Assembly: GCA_015680905.1 (NCBI GenBank)
Contig: CM027382.1
Coordinates: forward strand, 24,153,501-24,217,500
Direction: 5' to 3'
Length of the DNA: 64,000 bases
Source: Coptis chinensis
Taxonomy: Eukaryota; Streptophyta; Magnoliopsida; Ranunculales; Ranunculaceae
The notes under the pieces are model-generated. The model was not told the origin of the DNA. It did not search any database and saw only the letters and a program-made list of their open reading frames with translations. Shown here piece after piece: positions 10,027 to 23,269 of the stretch; the first letter of the stretch is position 1; every line of letters starts with the position of its first letter. A program made the translations under genes and the position numbers.

Positions 10027-13000
10027 AGCATTTTGTTTGTCCTCAAGCAAAGATGAGAAATTAGAATAAGTGACCAAAAATGGAGTTCTACCTACTCTCG
10101 TTTCGCTGAGTGCGATTGCATTGACCATATGCAACAAGGCCTTAAACCACTAGGAATTCCCTAGTGGGCCGAGTTATAGCCTCGTGAGAGTTTTCCGTTG
10201 AAGGTACTCACAAACTTCAACTATACTACAACGACTAAGAAATAAAATTATTGTTTCCTCATTCATGTCCCAACTATCTATACATCTCACTAGCAAATGA
10301 ATAAGAATAACCAAGTCAAAACCTAAAGCTAATATATGCATAATAATCAATCATCTATGATACAAATATAAATACTATGAGTAATACTATGAAATGCCTA
10401 GCAGGTTCGTTTCTGAAAACTTCGAATAGCGTCCTTAAGTAGGTCCTCACATAAAATGTCAAGACGAAAACCACTATGATTTTTCCTCCAAGTTTCATTT
10501 ACTCCATTAATGCGGTGGGCACACTTTACCTTACAATCTCAATGACAACAAGGAAGCCGGAGTCGATCAAACACATCTGCCACTTACTATCACACTACCC
10601 TATTCCTAATTGAGCTAGAGGTCTTTATTAGGTGTTACGGGGATTAGGAGATGGTTTAAGAAGGAAGAAAATGAATATTCAGAAGGACAAGTCTAAGATA
10701 GTAGAGTCTTCATATTATGTAACTTAGAGAAAACCTTGTTATTTACTTTTGCTTCTACATTTTGTTTCAATCCTTAGCCATATTTTTTTCTTTTTCTTTG
10801 GCTTTTAACTCCTTTTATTCTATTTTTTCGGAGTTTTTATTTTATTTCTATTTTTATTTTTCTTTTCTTTGGATGGAAACTTCTTTTCTTTATTTTCTGA
10901 AACAATTAACTAACTTTTGTTTACACCGGTTTTTCTCTTCTTCTTTCTTCCTCATTCTATTCTCAGACTTATTCTAGATTGGGTAGGTTGATTTAATTAA
11001 TTAATTTATTTTATTTTATTTTATTTGTTTTGTTTTTGTAACAGGGTAAAGGATTTGTGGGTTATGAAAGGCTAAAGAAAGGCTTAGAGGGGCGACTAGC
11101 GGAAAATAATTCATAGGTTTGAATTTCTGGCTATATCGATCCAAAGATGACCTAAATTCTCGCTTAGGATATGGCATAGTGATCAAGCAAGTGGACGTGT
11201 GATTTCTCTATCCGATTTTACTTCTCCCTTGTGTCATTTCTCAAATGTTTAAGCTCATATAAGGCTTTAGGCTATATTCTCACAGATTTGTAGAATAAGT
11301 ACTCTAGCCTAGCTTTGAAAACTTCTTGCTAACAATCATAGATACTCATGTAATATATTTATAGATAGATGCAAAGATTATTACCTACATATTAACCTAA
11401 GTTTCTAACAATTATTACGATGCAAAAGCTACGTGAGACTTCTAGATTGTTAAGAGCATAGAGAAAAGAAAACAATACCAATATTCCTAAGTGTATAGCA
11501 TAAACTTATTTATTTATATTTTTGAAAATTTTTAACTTGAAAACAAATGCATATTATACATTTCTATATCCTAACAGATGCCTTAATTACATCGTGTTTC
11601 TATGCCCCAAACAAGAAGCATGCTTTGTCCTCAAAGCATTTAAATAAAGAGGGTAGAAAAATACCATGGAAACGCGTGAAATTCAGGACATCTGCAAAAC
11701 AAGGTTAGAACATACTAATATATGGAAAATAAAAAAATCTTGACGCCTTGACTCTATAAGAGTTCCACCCATTATGGGGCTAACGAATTAATTTGCTTGG
11801 GACATAACCGGACAATAACAAAACTAAAACTTACCTTATCTCCCCGCTTAAACATCCGCCTCCTCGGTAAAAGAGATGAGGTTCCTTCGCATCCCGCCAC
11901 CATTATAACTTGCCAAGCTTGCTGCCATTTATCATCTACTAATGCTAACCTTGTTAAGTGTTATTATATGCGATGGGATGTACGGGCGACCAAATGAGGC
12001 TGCACCTACCATCCCGCCAAGTCATTATTTGCAATGGGCTAACCACCCAATTGGTGGGTCTCATGACTTCAACCCTTTTCCAATCGTGAATTGTTCACGA
12101 GATCACAGTAAACAACTTCGATGATGCGGCTTACCAAAACAGGCATAAGAAGATACTTATGCCTCATGCTTTGGGCTCTCTTAAGACTAGCGACTAAAAA
12201 ACTTCGGGGAATGTCATATCGGCGACGTCCCTCCCATTCGCGAGGAAAATGTCACCAGCGATCTTGTTTGTAGAAATGAACGCCATTCCCCAAAATATTC
12301 ATCGGGATGAATAACATGGTGGTGTCTACGTTTAGGAAAGGCTACCAAGGGCAATGCTATATCGCCCCGGTCCATTACTCGAAATACCCTCTCCCATAAT
12401 ACTCATGGAAATATGTATAATCATAAAGGTATGCATTATCGTTCATATATGCCCATGTGTGAACGAGGATCGGTATTGGTAATCCACGAAACTAAAGCGA
12501 CCACATTTTTATTGAATTTATGTGTCGTGTCATCGACTCTGACGGAGAATTCTTGTTCCATCCCGATTACAATAGAATTTAACGTGGTCGTAGAAATAAG
12601 CGATAAGTGTGGTGAATATGAATCGTCATCACTTACCGGTAGATGGCGCCATCCTAATCGGGGATCCCGTGGCCGGAACCAATGTCCATAGGTCTCGGTT
12701 CCCAACATGTCTTCGAAAAGACTGTTCGTGTATGACTATAGGAGATGTCATCTCAACGACTCCTTGAACAGTTCAAAAATCCTAGAATGACCCTAAAAAT
12801 TGGAATTTCCGTGTTCACAGATGGCGGGCGGTGCGCTTCGCTTTGGGCGTGGTCGGCTCGTGGGTTTTTAGAATTACAGAGTTTGGGCGCGGGTCGCGCT
12901 CAAGGAGGGCGCGGGTCGCGCTCTGAGTTTTTAGAATTACAGAGTTTGGGTGCAGGTCGCGCTCAAGGAGGGCGCTTGTCGCGCTCTAACTAAACTTTGT

Positions 13001-13552
13001 GAAAGTGTAATGCAGCGGCAGCGCCGTAGTAGAATCTTTGAAACAGGAGTTTAGAGGAAAAAGAAGGAAAAAACTTGGAGTGAAAGGTGAGAGATGATGG
13101 TGGGGTGTAGTGTGGTTTGTTAGTGTAGAATGAAGGGGGTTTAAATAGGTTCTGTGCTTCCAAAACGAATCGGCAAGTTGCCAAATTGTTTAAAGGCAAT
13201 TTCCGGAAATAGAAAGATTCCAAACCCGAAAACGGAAACAAACCATCTTTTTGATTTTCTAAAAATCCTGGTATCTTTTATTCTGGATTTAGAATAGTAA
13301 CTGCTAAACTCTCCTACATTTCATGCTACCACCATACAATTCATAGAAATGCCGATATCGGCCAAATTCTCAACCTTTCCTCCAAGACAAATTTACAGCA
13401 GATGATCATATAACGAATTATATTAAAACTTAAATTTAAAACCACACAACATAAAACAAACACCTTAATATTTAAATTTAACAACTGAATTAAAATCCAA
13501 CTAATAAAACAAAATCATGAAATAACAACGAACACAAATTGATGGTGAACAC
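10027..13552 (-). other. Long 3' noncoding part of Athila-type element
   Basis: There is about 3.5 kb between the extra ORF and the polypurine tract without coding similarity. It contains T-rich tracts (10750-11040) and the GC-rich repeat block at 12860-12990. Long noncoding 3' regions are usual in Athila elements. Confidence 0.7.
12860..12990. repeat. GC-rich GGTCGCGCTC repeats, 3' internal copy
   Basis: A unit of the form GGGCGCGGGTCGCGCTCAAG recurs about four times, together with two copies of TTTTTAGAATTACAGAGTTTG. A related block lies at the other end of the element near 28985-29075. Confidence 0.8.
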
Positions 13553-14359
13553 CTAGTTATGTGATGAAGATGGACCCTGAGATGGAGATTGGCCCTGGGA
13601 TGGAGAATGGCCTGAACCATCTGTCTTTCGGCGACGACGCTCATGCCTGTCGGACTCGGCTGAAACAGAATCCTCCACGGGTGGCATGCGTCGTAGCATC
13701 TCTATTCGGAACAAGCGCTGTGCTTCCATCTCAGTCCTGAGTACTGCATACTGGGCTTGATGATGGTGGTGGATAGTCTCCAAGTTAGACAAGATATCGT
13801 CCTGACCCCTTTTGAGCATTTCAAGTCTCGTCTGAAGGTTCGTTTGCTTATTTCGAACTACAATCTGTCTATCTCGAATATTTTCACAAATACCATAAAC
13901 GCAACGCAAGGCAGTTTGCAACACTTGCATGCGTTCTAAATTAGAACTACAATTATCTAATGCATCGTCATCCAGACATGTCATATCCTCCCTTTCATCC
14001 TCCGACTCAACCACCTTTCCTTCAGACAACGGCCAAGTCTCTTGGATGCAATCCGTATAGATACTTGCATTAGAATGCAATTTGATCTTAATAGGAGCAG
14101 ATCTTGCGACAGCTCTAAAGGAGAGCATGATCTGAGTGATCAATACGGGAAGAGGCGCCAAACTCTTTCCTACTCCTCTAATCACATTAAACATTAAATC
14201 GAGGATGCAGAAATTATACTTATTTGTTTGCAAAATCCAGAGAACGCGCAGACATTGCAGGCCGATATCACTGACTTTGTCTTTCCCGAGGACGTTCCTA
14301 CCAATCCACCGAGCTCTGACCCGGTTGATTGGTTCTCGAGGTTGATCGGGCGGACGCAA
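13553..14359 (-). CDS. Athila ORF3 (env-position ORF), 268 codons, probably partial
   Basis: An open frame of 268 residues lies between integrase and the 3' LTR, the place of the third ORF of Athila elements, which is sometimes called envelope-like. It contains the family-like stretch WILQTNKYNFCILDLMFNVI near residue 45. A hydrophobic stretch follows, then a probable helical region at 140-225, a His run (HHHH) and a Ser/Gln-rich tail with repeated SPSQGQ. Upstream, similar coding continues in another frame to about 14460, so the 5' part is frameshifted. I see no convincing signal peptide or fusion motif, so an envelope role is not supported by this copy. Confidence 0.65.
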   Translation of the reverse strand: MRPPDQPREPINRVRARWIGRNVLGKDKVSDIGLQCLRVLWILQTNKYNFCILDLMFNVIRGVGKSLAPLPVLITQIMLSFRAVARSAPIKIKLHSNASIYTDCIQETWPLSEGKVVESEDEREDMTCLDDDALDNCSSNLERMQVLQTALRCVYGICENIRDRQIVVRNKQTNLQTRLEMLKRGQDDILSNLETIHHHHQAQYAVLRTEMEAQRLFRIEMLRRMPPVEDSVSAESDRHERRRRKTDGSGHSPSQGQSPSQGPSSSHN

Positions 14360-14459
14360 TGAGATGTCAAATTGTATTCACCCTCCACGACAGTATCCTT
14401 CATCAAAGCAGGAACTCCAGTATCCTGGGATTCCTGAATTGTCGTTACTAGGTTGGTTT

Positions 14460-14924
14460 CAAAGCGTAATTCCTAACAGTTCGACCAACAACCGCCTCCG
14501 TTACTTCCTCCTCGTTCCTGCTACCTTTATGAAAATCCTATCCCCTCAATTCTCGCTTCTTATAAAATTGTTCTACCAAATCATAGTGATAGAACTCCTC
14601 GGTCGAAATACCACAAATCCGTTCAATCCCTCCTAATCATCTCCACGTCGCAAAATGGCGCGAAGCTGTCGGAAGCAAACGCGTGCTCCGGCAAAATTCT
14701 TCGTCGTAGCGCCATTGAAGTTTCTGAGACAACTAATGGTTTTGTAGATTGTGGGGGAGGCGAGTTTGAAGAAAAACAACTAAAAACATGGTGGTGGCGG
14801 TGGTTACTTGAATTGGTGGCTGTTTTCGGAGTTGGGGTTGTGGTGGTAATGGTTTAGAGAAGATTTTAGTTGGATTTGATTTTCTTGGCGTGGGTGTAGT
14901 TAGGTTTTCTTCTCTCTCTCTCTC

Positions 14925-14958
<34 letters not shown>

Positions 14959-15720
14959 TGGTGTTCAAGGTTTGATTTAAACTTGGTAACCGGCGGGATT
15001 GAAAGGGAAAGAACTGTGCGTTTTTGGGAAGGAAGGAGACGCATAGTCGTGCGTGCGGTTTGGGCCCAAGCCCAATTTGAATTCCGAGTTTTCCGATTTT
15101 TCGCGCAATTTCAAATTCAATTTGGCGCTTCGTTACTGGTCCGATTTTGGCGAATGAGTTATGGAAATTATCAGTAGAGAATTTCCAATTCAATGATCCA
15201 TAAAACACTCAATTCCAACCATGGATGACGTATAAGAAGGTGGAAAACGCCTCGAAGTGCGTGTGTGACGTAAGTTATACGAACGAAGGAATCTAAGTTT
15301 AAGATAACGTCAACCCTATTTAACTACAAGTAATGGGCCTAAGCAACACAAATGGAAAGTTCGGGCAATCCAGATGGAAAGATTGATTGCCCACCCCCAA
15401 ACAAATTTTTAAACACAAAATTTGTTCTAACGTGGGTCGTTTAAAGTCAGATCCCCAAGACTTGTTGGATTGCTATTTCTATTATTAAGAATTTTTTATT
15501 ATTATTTTATTATTTTTTTTATTAGTTTATTATAAGAAAAACGAAAAACAATAAATACATAATTCACCCCATAGAGGAACATGACTCCAAAACAGAGAAA
15601 ACATGCAAAAGTAGAAAACGTGAATTATGTTAACCGTGGACTTAGGTTCTGGTACTTACAGCCACACACTCCCTAGGGAGGGCCCGGTTGTTTGAATGGT
15701 GCACTTACCAAGGACAAAGG
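14460..15720 (-). other. Athila-type spacer between ORF3 and integrase
   Basis: Mostly noncoding. It holds a (CT)n plus poly-T tract at 14909-14953 and AT-rich stretches. No domain is recognised. Confidence 0.6.
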
Positions 15721-16933
15721 TCAATCCTCATAGACAGGGTCCTGTAAAAGGACTTCCTCTACATCAGGGGACAGAAGTTCGTGAAAATGTTTTAACCGTT
15801 GACCATTAACTTGAAAGGTACTGTTGTCATTGGGATTTACCAAGGTGATTGCCCGTAAGGGTGACTTGATAACGAGAAAAGGACCAGACCAACGGGTTTT
15901 TAGTTTCCCTGGGAAAATATGTAGACGGGAGTTGTAAAGCAAGACCTTTTGACCGACCACAAACTCTTTGCGCAAGATTTGCTTATCATGAACACGTTTC
16001 ATGTTAGCTTTATAATCCTTCGCGAGATCGTAAGAATCGCTACGAATTTCTTCAAGCTCATTCAATTGCAATTTGCGTTTGACACCTGCCTCATCAATAT
16101 TGAAGTTAAGGCTTTTTATAGCCCACAGAGCACGGTGCTCTAATTCAACGGGCAAATGACATGGTTTCCCAAATACAAGTCTAAAGGGAGACATACCTAT
16201 AGGAGTTTTGAAAACAGTTCTATACGCCCATAAGGCATCCGATAGACGCTTCGACCAGTCTTTCCTATCAGGGTTTACAATTGTTTCTAAAATCTTTTTG
16301 ATTTCCCTATTAGAAACTTCTACTTGTCCGCTAGTTTGTGGATGATAAGGAGTTCCTACTTTGTGTGTAACTCCATACTTTTTCACTAGGGATGCAACAA
16401 CTCTATTGCAAAAATGTGTTCCACCATCACTAATGATGGCTTTAGGAATGCCAAACCGATAGAAAATATATTCTTTAATAAAAAAATACAACGGTCTTAT
16501 GGTCATTGCTACGGCAAGCTAGGGCCTCTATCCATTTAGACAGATAGTCCATGACAACTAGAATATAAATGAAACCGTGGGAAACCGGGAAGGGACCCAT
16601 GAAATCAATGCCCCAAACGTCAAGAATTTCTACTATCAAGATTAGATTTAATGGCATCATATTACGTTTCGTGATTCGCCCAAGTTGTTGGCAACGAATA
16701 CACGTCTTGCAATGCACTTGGGCATCCTTAAAAAGGGTAGGCCAATAAAATCCGCATTGAAGAACTTTAGCGGCTGTTTTCATTCCACTAAAATGGCCAC
16801 CACACTCTTTGTCATGGCAGAACGATAGAATTTCATTGTATTCCCACTGGGGAATACAACGACGAATAACTCGATCCGCACAATACTTAAAAAGGTATGG
16901 CTCATCCCAAAGAGTATAACTTAACTCGGCCAA
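15721..16933 (-). pseudogene. Athila-type integrase
   Basis: Two overlapping frames (16933-16475 and 16506-15721) make one integrase. The N-terminal HHCC zinc domain is intact (FCHDKECGGHFSG ... CKTCIRCQQ). The catalytic core keeps its three acidic residues: D in GIDFMGPF, D in ISDGGTHF and E in QVEVSNREI. The C-terminal part has [20 protein letters not shown], the GPF/Y-type module of Ty3/Gypsy integrases. A frameshift in a run of seven adenines near 16485 separates the core. The enzyme would join cDNA to host DNA in the nucleus. This copy is inactive because of the frameshift, although the key residues remain. Confidence 0.88.
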
Positions 16934-17640
16934 GAACTTCTACGTTCATTTCTTGACCAATTATAAGGCATAACATCAGCCGCTAAATAATTTACAATGT
17001 CGATACCATGGTGCTTGAAAAAATCGCATACTGATGCTCATCATCGGGGAAAAGAGTCCGGTATGGACTCGAAATCACTCGATCGTCGTTTCGAAGTCTA
17101 GATAAGTGGTCGGCAACTTCGTTTTCGACCCTTTTTGTCTTTTATTTCTAATGTGAACTCTTGCGGGAGAGAAGGATCCATCGGATTAATCTCTGCTAGC
17201 ATCCTTCTTTGCAAGAAGGTACTTAAAAGGTCTGCATGGTCCGTGTAAACTAAAGTTTTAGAACCAACCAAATAAGGACCGAAACTTATCTAAAGCATAA
17301 ATGACACTAAAAATTCTTTTTCGGTAGTTGAATAATTCCGTTAAGCATCGTTTAAGGTTTTACTAGCATAATAAATAACAAAGTGGACTTATTATCTAGT
17401 TTTTGTCCCAAGATCGCACCAACCGCATAGTCACTAGCATCACACATGAGTTCGAAAGGTTTAGACCAATCGAGGTCAGATAATTGGTGCAGAGGTTAGG
17501 GCGGCTTTTAAAGTTTCAAAAGCCTGTGTACAGTTAAAATTAAAATCAAAGATTGCATCTTTCAAAAGCAGATTAGTTAAAGGCCTAGCTATTTTCGAGA
17601 AGTCTTTAATAAACCGCCTATAAAAACCTGCATGGCCTAG
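16934..17640 (-). pseudogene. Athila-type RNase H region, decayed
   Basis: The minus strand in shifting frames shows GHAGFYRRFIKDFSKIARPL and, lower down, YYASKTLNDA, NYSTTEKEFL and GSKTLVYTDHADL. These are the RT connection and Gypsy RNase H landmarks. Several stops and frameshifts interrupt it. Confidence 0.8.
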
Positions 17641-18640
17641 AAAGGCTCTAATATCACGACAATCCGTGGTTTAGGTAGGGTCGCTATCTTATCTAGTTTG
17701 GCCTTATCTACTTCGATGCCATCACTAGATACGATGTGACCTAGTACTATGCCCTTTTTCACCATGAAATGACACTTTTCCCAGTTTAAAACGAGGCTCT
17801 TTTCTTCACACCGTGTCAAAACCTTAGACAGGTTAGACAAACGATCGCGAAGGAGTCTCCATAGATAGAAAAATCATCCATAAAAACTTCCATAAAGCGC
17901 TCTACCATGTCACTAAATATATGAAGCATACACCGCTGGAAGGTACCAGGAGCATTACAAAGGCCAAAAGGCATCGTTTATAGGCATACGTTCCAAAGGG
18001 ACATGTGAAGGTAGTCTTTTCTTGGTCATCAATATCAATAATAATCTGAAAATAGCCTGAGTAGCCATCCAGAAAACAATAAAAAGCATGACCAGCTAGG
18101 CGTTCGAGCATTTGATCCATAAAAGGTAAAGGAAAGTGATCCTTTCGTGTCATAGCATTTAAATGTCTATAATCAATACAAATCCTCCATTTCATAGGAC
18201 CTTGTGTGACAACATAGTCACCCTTCCCGTTACGTACCATGGTAACTCTCGATTTCTTAGGAACTACATGAATGGGGCTTACCCATTCGCTATCAGAGAT
18301 TGAGTATATGATACCCGCATCGAGTAATCGTAAGACTTCTTCCCTAACCACCTCTTTCATGGCAGGGTTCAAGCGACGCTGAGGTTCGCGAGAAGTCTTC
18401 GCGTTATCCTCCAAATGGATACGATGAGTGCAAACATTAGGGTCAATTCCCTTAATGTCGGCTAGGGACCAACCAATCGCCGACCGATGTTCCCTAATCA
18501 CCCGGATTAAACGTGTATCTTCATTCTTAGATAACAGAGAAGATATAATTACAGGATGATTACCATCCGGATCAAGTTGAATATATTTTAACTCCGGGGG
18601 AAGAGGTTTAAGCACTGGGGTGGAAGGAAAATCAATAGAT
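17637..18640 (-). pseudogene. Athila-type reverse transcriptase
   Basis: The long frame 18615-17902 contains VVREEVLRLLDAGIIY, WVSPIHVVPKKS, WRICIDYRHLN, DHFPLPFMDQMLERLAG and FTCPFGTYAYKR, the ordered blocks of Gypsy RTs. A one-base loss after YAYKR shifts the frame, after which PFGLCNAPGTFQRC and the catalytic box FMDDFSIYG can be read; FMDD is the usual Gypsy form of YxDD. The frame 17840-17637 continues with the thumb (LNWEKCHFMV, GIVLGHIVS). It is a clear but frameshifted RT. Confidence 0.9.
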
Positions 18641-18649
18641 GTTTAAAAG

Positions 18650-19495
18650 GGTCCTCATTTTGCATAATGAATACTTGCTTAGGTAGCAAGTCTTCATACT
18701 CAATGTATGGAGCAACCGGGCGGTCTACAATTGGTGTGGACTCAAGGATGGTGTTGACTTCCTCTAAGTAGGAGTCATTTACAAAATCTGAAATTCCAAA
18801 AAGAAAGGAATTTGTACATATTGTTTTCGAAACGTGTTGTTAAAATAATCTTGAGCCCGAAGCTCTCGATCATGCTAACCTCCCCATCTATAGACGAATC
18901 TGGTAATCTGTTTCATCATTTTAAAACATTTACCTCAACCGTAAGATTGCCAAAAGATAAGGCATCTTACCATCGCGTAATTTATAAGTCGTTGGCGGTT
19001 GCCAAGAAGGGTGCCCTAAGATGATCGGGTAGTGCAGTCGTTAGCGACTTACGTATCGAGGATAACAAAATCAGCGGGATAGTAAAAATCCCGAACCTTA
19101 ACAAGCACGCGTTTTCCACTACACCCTTAGGATACTTAATTGACCGTCCGCTAATTACAACGTTATTTTTGTAGGTTGCATTTCCTGTAGACCTATTTGT
19201 TTATACAAGTAATACGGGGGTAAAGTTAACACTTCGCCCCGTGTCTAATAAAGCGGTCGTCGTGTGGGAATCTCCTAAGGTGCATTTTACAAGATGGGGC
19301 TACCGTGGTCCTTGTACTTAACAATTCCATTATTTTCGGATAAAGTTAGGAACTGTTCAGTTAGAAAGGCGTCTTTAGGTATGTTGGTCTTACGCCTAGT
19401 AGTGCACAACTCTTTAAGAAACTTAGCGTTGTTAGGTAGCTTTTTAATAGCTTCGAGAAAAGGAAGGTTTATCGTTAGATTCTTGAAAACGTTCC
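18650..19495 (-). pseudogene. Athila-type gag-pol linker and protease
   Basis: On minus, 19495-19287 encodes NLPFLEAIKKLPNNAKFLKE, the conserved block ahead of the protease in this lineage. Further on ALLDTGRSVN (near 19250) is the retropepsin D-T/S-G motif. After it come pieces such as GRSIKYPKGVVENALVKV and FYYPADFVILD that follow the protease in Athila pol. Stops and frameshifts are frequent. The upstream half of this frame lies on the other side of the inner CACTA (26804 upward). Confidence 0.8.
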
Positions 19496-19498
19496 TAA
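19496..19498. repeat. TSD (TAA) of inner CACTA, left copy
   Basis: TAA here and at 26801-26803. Removing one copy plus the element restores the gag-pol frame across the junction, which independently confirms the borders. Confidence 0.93.
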
Positions 19499-19509
19499 CA
19501 CTACAACAG

Positions 19510-19960
19510 ATGGGGTCTGTTGCAACGCACTCTTTTGCCACGCCTAAAATTTGTTGCAACAAGTCATCTTTTACAACACCATGTGGCATTGCTAAAGGTT
19601 ATCCGTCTTAATAGAATTTTCATTTTGGGAAATACCTAGAGCGACGCCTTGAGCGTTGAAAAAGTGTTCGCTTAAATTTATGAAAAATAAGAAAAATAAT
19701 TAAATTGGAAATGTTCATTTTTTGGCAACGAGTGTGGTGCTGCTATAGATTAAATATCTATTGCAACCCCCTTGCCATCACTGGTAATTCTAGGATAGAC
19801 TATGTGTAGGCCCTTGTTGCGACATTCTCGGTGTTGCCAATGGGCTTTGGTTTGGGCGGATAAATTCTTTTTGGCTTCAAATATTTTTCGTGCTCCAGTT
19901 TTCATGTTCCCACTTGCAAGTCATAACAAAATTAGAAATACCATAAAAAAAAAACCCTAG
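19510..19960. repeat. Subterminal repeats of inner CACTA, left
   Basis: Copies of TGTTGCAACGC, TTGCCACGCC, GTTGCAACAAG and TTGGCAACGAG lie in mixed orientation and resemble those at 26165-26788. Confidence 0.75.
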
Positions 19961-20341
19961 ATTGCCGTCTCTCTCCATCTAAACCGAAACTTCTTCCCTC
20001 CATCTCCAAAACTCATCCTCTTTCTTCACATCTTCAAAGCTTATCTCTCCTCCACCCTCAACCTCCATTGTTACTGACTTTACTTAGGTGAGAAGATTGG
20101 ACACGATATTTTGTTCACGCGACATAATAAGATGTCCCACCAATATTATCGAATATATCATCATCGAGAGATTGTAGAGCATACAAGACTTCGTGGCACC
20201 GCCACTTATCCGCCTAAAAAATGGCGGCAGCAGCTTTATTCTCGTGGTGAGTTGTGTCGTCGGGTTGTTTATGGATGATTATTAGAGAGTTAACTTCGCC
20301 GCTCTAGCCTCCTTTTTTGTTCATTTTTTGTAGATGTAGCG

Positions 20342-22179
20342 GTGGCATCGGTGCTTTTCGTCCAAACTCAACAACAACACCACCACTTATTATTGTTCCC
20401 TCATCATGATAATACTCAATATAATTCCATATTTTTCAGAGGTTCAGTTTTTTGGAGCTTCACACACTTGTTAATTCCTGTTTCCTTCTACCATGTTCGC
20501 CTTTTTGCACGCGTTTCCATCTCATTCCTTGTATCACCCAATTCTAATTTTTTTATTTGTTATCTAATTCAGTGAAAAAAAAGACTTTAAAGAATAATTT
20601 ATTTTAATAGCTTTGATTGATAAGGAAGGTATTATGCAGCAAGTTTACATCTATCTTGTTCATTGTGATTGTTTTCATGTTCCACCATTTTAATTAATAT
20701 ACGATGGCGTTATATAAGCATTTTGATGTAGACCACCTTCTGTGGTGCTCTTTATTCATCTCTGTCTGTTTTCTTTTTGGCAGCACAAAGGAGGGTAAAG
20801 GTTTGTCAACTAAAGGCTAGCTTTTGGGATTCCATCAGAGAAGGGTAAGTGACTTGTATTGAATAATTTGGTATTTCTAGACTGTTGTGTCATTCTAATA
20901 GTCACAATATCGTGCAATTTTATATTGCTTAAATAATTAACTACGTACTACTCTCGGTACTTCTTACATTTTTTTAATGTTAAAGTTGGAATGTAGAGCC
21001 ACGCATTATATAGTAATTACATCTTAATAGAGAACAATATCATTCTATCACAAAAATAGAGAGTTCAGTCCATCTAATTCACACTCTGTGTACAAATGAA
21101 TGAACAATCTTTCTCTTGCTCGGATTTACTAGTTATCCACAAAGCTTAAATACTCTCTATTTTTTTCTTAGCTTATTTGTGCACGGAATGTAAATCAACT
21201 TGCTTGTTGGTGTAGATTTTTGAAGAATAATACAACACAAGTTATTGAACCACCGTCATCACCACCTGAAGAGGAAGAACTATTACCTCAAGAGATTGTT
21301 CTTTCTAAAAAAGCACAACCAGATGGCACAATCGAACATATTCTATTTGCTTCAGGTGGAGATGTGGACGCATATGGTCTTCAAGCCTTATCCGATAAGG
21401 TTTAATTCTATTCTTGAGACTTTAAATTGATAAACTGCTTTCCTGCCAATTGTTGTATGTACATCTATACCCGTGTCACTGTGTGAAATGGTAATGTATC
21501 ATGTATGTAAAGTGCAGCTATAAAGTTCACATATTCAATTTTCTTAGATAAGTTCTGTTGTGATCTTTTTATTTAAAACAACGAGGTGTTTGTTGACACA
21601 TTTCATTCCATGGTTATTAGGTGGGATGGCCTCTGATGCCACCTTCAAAAGTAGCAGTGGCTCTAAAAAATACTTATATGGTGGCAACTTTGCATTCCAT
21701 AAGAGAAGATCTTCAGACAAAGGTATACATACATAAGGATCGCATCAGTGGCCCATCTAATATCATGTTTTCTAGTGTACCAATTATTTTGAGCTGATTT
21801 TTATGCTTGATATATTCAATACCATTTGCAGCTGAGATCTATTTAAATAATGATGAACATCTTAGTGTACTTGGAGAAGCTATTTGGCGAGAGAATTGAT
21901 TAAAAGGAGCTTATTGGCTTGGCTCAGCTACATTAGATCATGCATTCAATGCCATAATATGGGATGTACTCGTTGATCTTACCTATCGTGTCTATACTAT
22001 GTTGCTAGGAAGTCAGCCTACTTGTTGATAATTGAATTGAAACTTAATATATTGTAAGCTTTTAACTTGGAATTGCTTTTCAGAGCCAAGGTCTTGGGAA
22101 GGCACTTGTCGAACAGATGATAAGAGCTCTTCTTCTCGAAAGGATATTGGCAACATAACCTTGTTTGTCGATAGTCAAG
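20342..22179 (+). pseudogene. Captured GNAT acetyltransferase gene (SNAT1/NSI-like), broken
   Basis: Six exon-like blocks with splice borders match the plant plastid serotonin N-acetyltransferase/NSI family: 20342-20441, 20784-20844, 21216-21399, 21621-21722, 21832-21987 and 22084-22179. Diagnostic reads are LKASFWDSIREG, then NNTTQVIEP, HILFASGGDVDAYGLQAL, VGWPLMPPSKVAVALKNTY, DHAFNAIIWDVLVD and SQGLGKALVEQMIRALL. The last holds the Q-G-x-G-K/A acetyl-CoA loop of GNAT enzymes. The start codon is GTG where ATG is expected. Single-base deletions break exons 5 and 6, and the final exon was not found. The intact enzyme acetylates serotonin and other amines or lysines in chloroplasts. The copy lies wholly inside the inner CACTA, so it is transduplicated, not native. 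Confidence 0.85.
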
Positions 22180-23269
22180 GTATGCCACTTAATTTTGTTT
22201 GTGGCATGCTAAAGTCAGCTTTTTTTTTTTACTCTAGCTTTCCCAACATATGAGTTCCTAGGGAAATTTAAGTTTAGGCTTGTTGCTAGGTCCTATACCT
22301 TTGAGGATGGTGTCTTAGTATTTCAACTTGAGGTGACTAGAGTTCGGATCTAGGATTCCTGTGCAAACCAGTGATCATTCTAGACCAGCTATTCCTCTTT
22401 CTGTGAAAGTCATCCACCAAGAACTCTAACAGTTGCAATGCAATATTTTGCTCAACAAGTAGTCACTTGTTGGATCCTCTCTGGCAGTTTCCAGACATTC
22501 TCACCGTTGACAAGATATACTAGAAATATTAAAAATATTCTAAGGTGAACCGTCGTTAAGACCAAAAAGCATAAACTTACTAATTAACATACCAAATCGG
22601 TTATAAGTCGTAAATTGCCTAGTAGAACGGGGAGTACAACTAGTAAAGACAATGTAATACAACCTTGAAAGTTTATTAGTTGTTGGTAGCAAAGAAGAAG
22701 AAAACTTAATAAGTTGGTGTGGCATGTGTACTGTTTTCGTTTGTGATGTCAAAACTGATTGTACAATTATTTTACTGTAGTAGGAAACACGGAAAGAGTC
22801 TTCATCTGACCGACAATCCAGGAAAGAGTCTAGTGACTTTCGCAAAGATGTTGAAACACTTATCACCCCGTATGCCGAAAAGTACTTGCTATGAATTTAA
22901 TTGGTAGTAGAAGGATAATGAAAAATCTAATATTAGGTTTAAATCTTTTATCACGGTTACCTTATTCTTCTTCGAGAGAATCCTCTACAAAGAGAAACTT
23001 TCTCCGCACATGCTTTCTCTAATTCGATTAGTAAGGTTTTCTCTTTCTTCCCTAAAGAGCAAACAAGTTCCCACCTTAAAATTTCTGGTTTAAGAACAGG
23101 TAGTTTAAAACATAATGGAAGAAAGGGCTTTGTTCTATTCCTCACGTTGTTGTTCATGACGGCTGAACAACCTTTTCTCTTCTTCTTCATATTTCCCATT
23201 AAAAATATACATGTCTTACATATGTCCGCTTCAGTGTTCATGCCATAAATAACCTTTCTACTTCGTTAT
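22180..23269. other. Inner CACTA interior, no gene recognised
   Basis: About 1.1 kb after the last recognisable SNAT exon. An open minus frame at 23241-22957 (94 codons, Lys/Glu-rich) resembles nothing I know. Confidence 0.5.

Noticed and set aside
11797-12691. Several 60-90 codon open frames on both strands
   Set aside because: They overlap on opposite strands in the noncoding 3' part of the Gypsy element and show no domain.
13553-14359. Retroviral-type envelope gene
   Set aside because: It is in the env position of Athila elements, but no clear signal peptide, fusion motif or membrane anchor is visible; called ORF3 only.
20342-22179. Functional SNAT gene
   Set aside because: GTG at the start codon, frameshifts in exons 5 and 6, last exon missing, and location inside a CACTA element.
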